A stretch of 64,000 nt of DNA from positions 1,326,501 to 1,390,500 of the forward strand of contig WPIO01000100.1 in assembly GCA_009760855.2 (NCBI GenBank). The letters are read 5' to 3'. The translations under genes and the position numbers were made by a program. The notes under the pieces are model-generated. The model did no database searches. It was not told the origin of the DNA and saw only the letters and a list, made by a program, of their open reading frames with translations. The stretch comes from Cristatella mucedo. Taxonomy: Eukaryota; Bryozoa; Phylactolaemata; Cristatellidae. Position 1 is the stretch's first letter; each line of letters starts with the position of its first letter. Shown piece by piece: positions 63,480 through 64,000 of this stretch.

Positions 63480-64000
63480 GCGGTGGCGCGGTCGGGGGTG
63501 AGCTGCCTGGCGAGCGCCCGCGACTAGTTAATGGGTTCTTTAATCTACCCAGGGCGACCAAACTGCCAGCTCGAATCCGCTTGACTAATACGGCGGATTA
63601 GCTAGGAATAAGCCCGGACTAGCGGGATCCGCTCAAATTCCCCTACCGATCCGTCCGCAGCTGCGACAGCCCGAAAGGCGCAGCCGAGAGGCGGGACTTG
63701 ACGAAGCCGAGGCTGCTGCGTGCACGCTTCGCCTTCTACGGCGCCCGCCCGCCCGCCCGCCGCTCCCGGCCGAAAGCGACGCGCCGACGATTCGACTGCG
63801 GCTGACGAGTCGCTAGGCAACGGCGCGTCAGCACTCTCGCGATCCCATTTCCTCCTCGCGTCCGCGCTGGCGGGAGAGAGGGGGATTGGCGGCGGCGGCG
63901 GCGGCGACGCAGGGTAAAAAGCTCGCGCGGAAAAACTGCCGGGTTTTCTTCCTTTTTCAGCAGAAGCTTCAGGGGTCGGCGGGCGCGAGGGGCCCGCTCG
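63480..64000 (+). other. CpG-rich block, possible 5' end of a next gene
   Basis: Very GC-rich from 63,590. A pyrimidine tract and acceptor (cttcctttttcag) at about 63,948-63,960 precede GC-rich sequence running off the window, and a possible donor (CAGG|gtaaaa) is at 63,911. The frame at 63,720-63,917 (MHASPSTAPARPPAAPGRKR...) could be a first exon. Low certainty. Confidence 0.28.

Overview
This is animal (metazoan) nuclear DNA. Genes are split into short exons with GT-AG junctions and long introns, and the rest is transposon copies and microsatellites. It carries a calcium/calmodulin-type cyclic nucleotide phosphodiesterase (PDE1) and LINE, tRNA-SINE, Ty3/Gypsy and hAT elements. I cannot name the species. 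An invertebrate is likely, but that is inference.

Main gene: PDE1 is on the minus strand, from about 56.3 kb down to 16.7 kb. I placed 15 coding exons by homology and by agreement of splice phase at every junction. They cover the end of an N-terminal regulatory region, the conserved pre-catalytic block, the whole HD-domain catalytic core and a long low-complexity C-terminal tail. The 5' exon or exons with the start codon were not found. They should lie in the GC-rich block near 56.3-57.3 kb, which looks like the promoter. Two features stand out. The catalytic HD motif reads HDYGH where PDE1 normally has HDYEH. One intron appears to use a GC donor.

Left end (about 1-9.6 kb): plus-strand exons of a second gene, probably continuing past the window edge. 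The peptide looks like a helical (ARM/HEAT-like) protein that I do not recognise. The two genes converge. The right end (63.5-64 kb) is CpG-rich and may hold the 5' end of a third gene.

Repeats fill most introns. LINE-A (L2-like, about 20 copies) has one near-full-length but broken copy at 33.1-36.3 kb and many 5'-truncated copies, all ending in the same 3' hairpin and an (ATT)n tail. LINE-B is a second L2/CR1-like family with copies at 10, 23.4 and 41.9 kb. SINE-A and SINE-B are tRNA-derived. SINE-B ends in the same 3' hairpin as LINE-A, a classic SINE/LINE partnership. Others are a degraded Ty3/Gypsy pol (60.7-62.9 kb), a 180-bp hAT element resembling SPIN (42.5 kb), an inverted-repeat element with nested insertions (37.1-38.5 kb), and a decayed element of an unclassified cysteine-rich family (32 kb). 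Simple repeats include a 1.5-kb CT tract (50.5-52.0 kb) and a 0.67-kb GA tract (53.8-54.5 kb) on opposite sides of one PDE1 exon.
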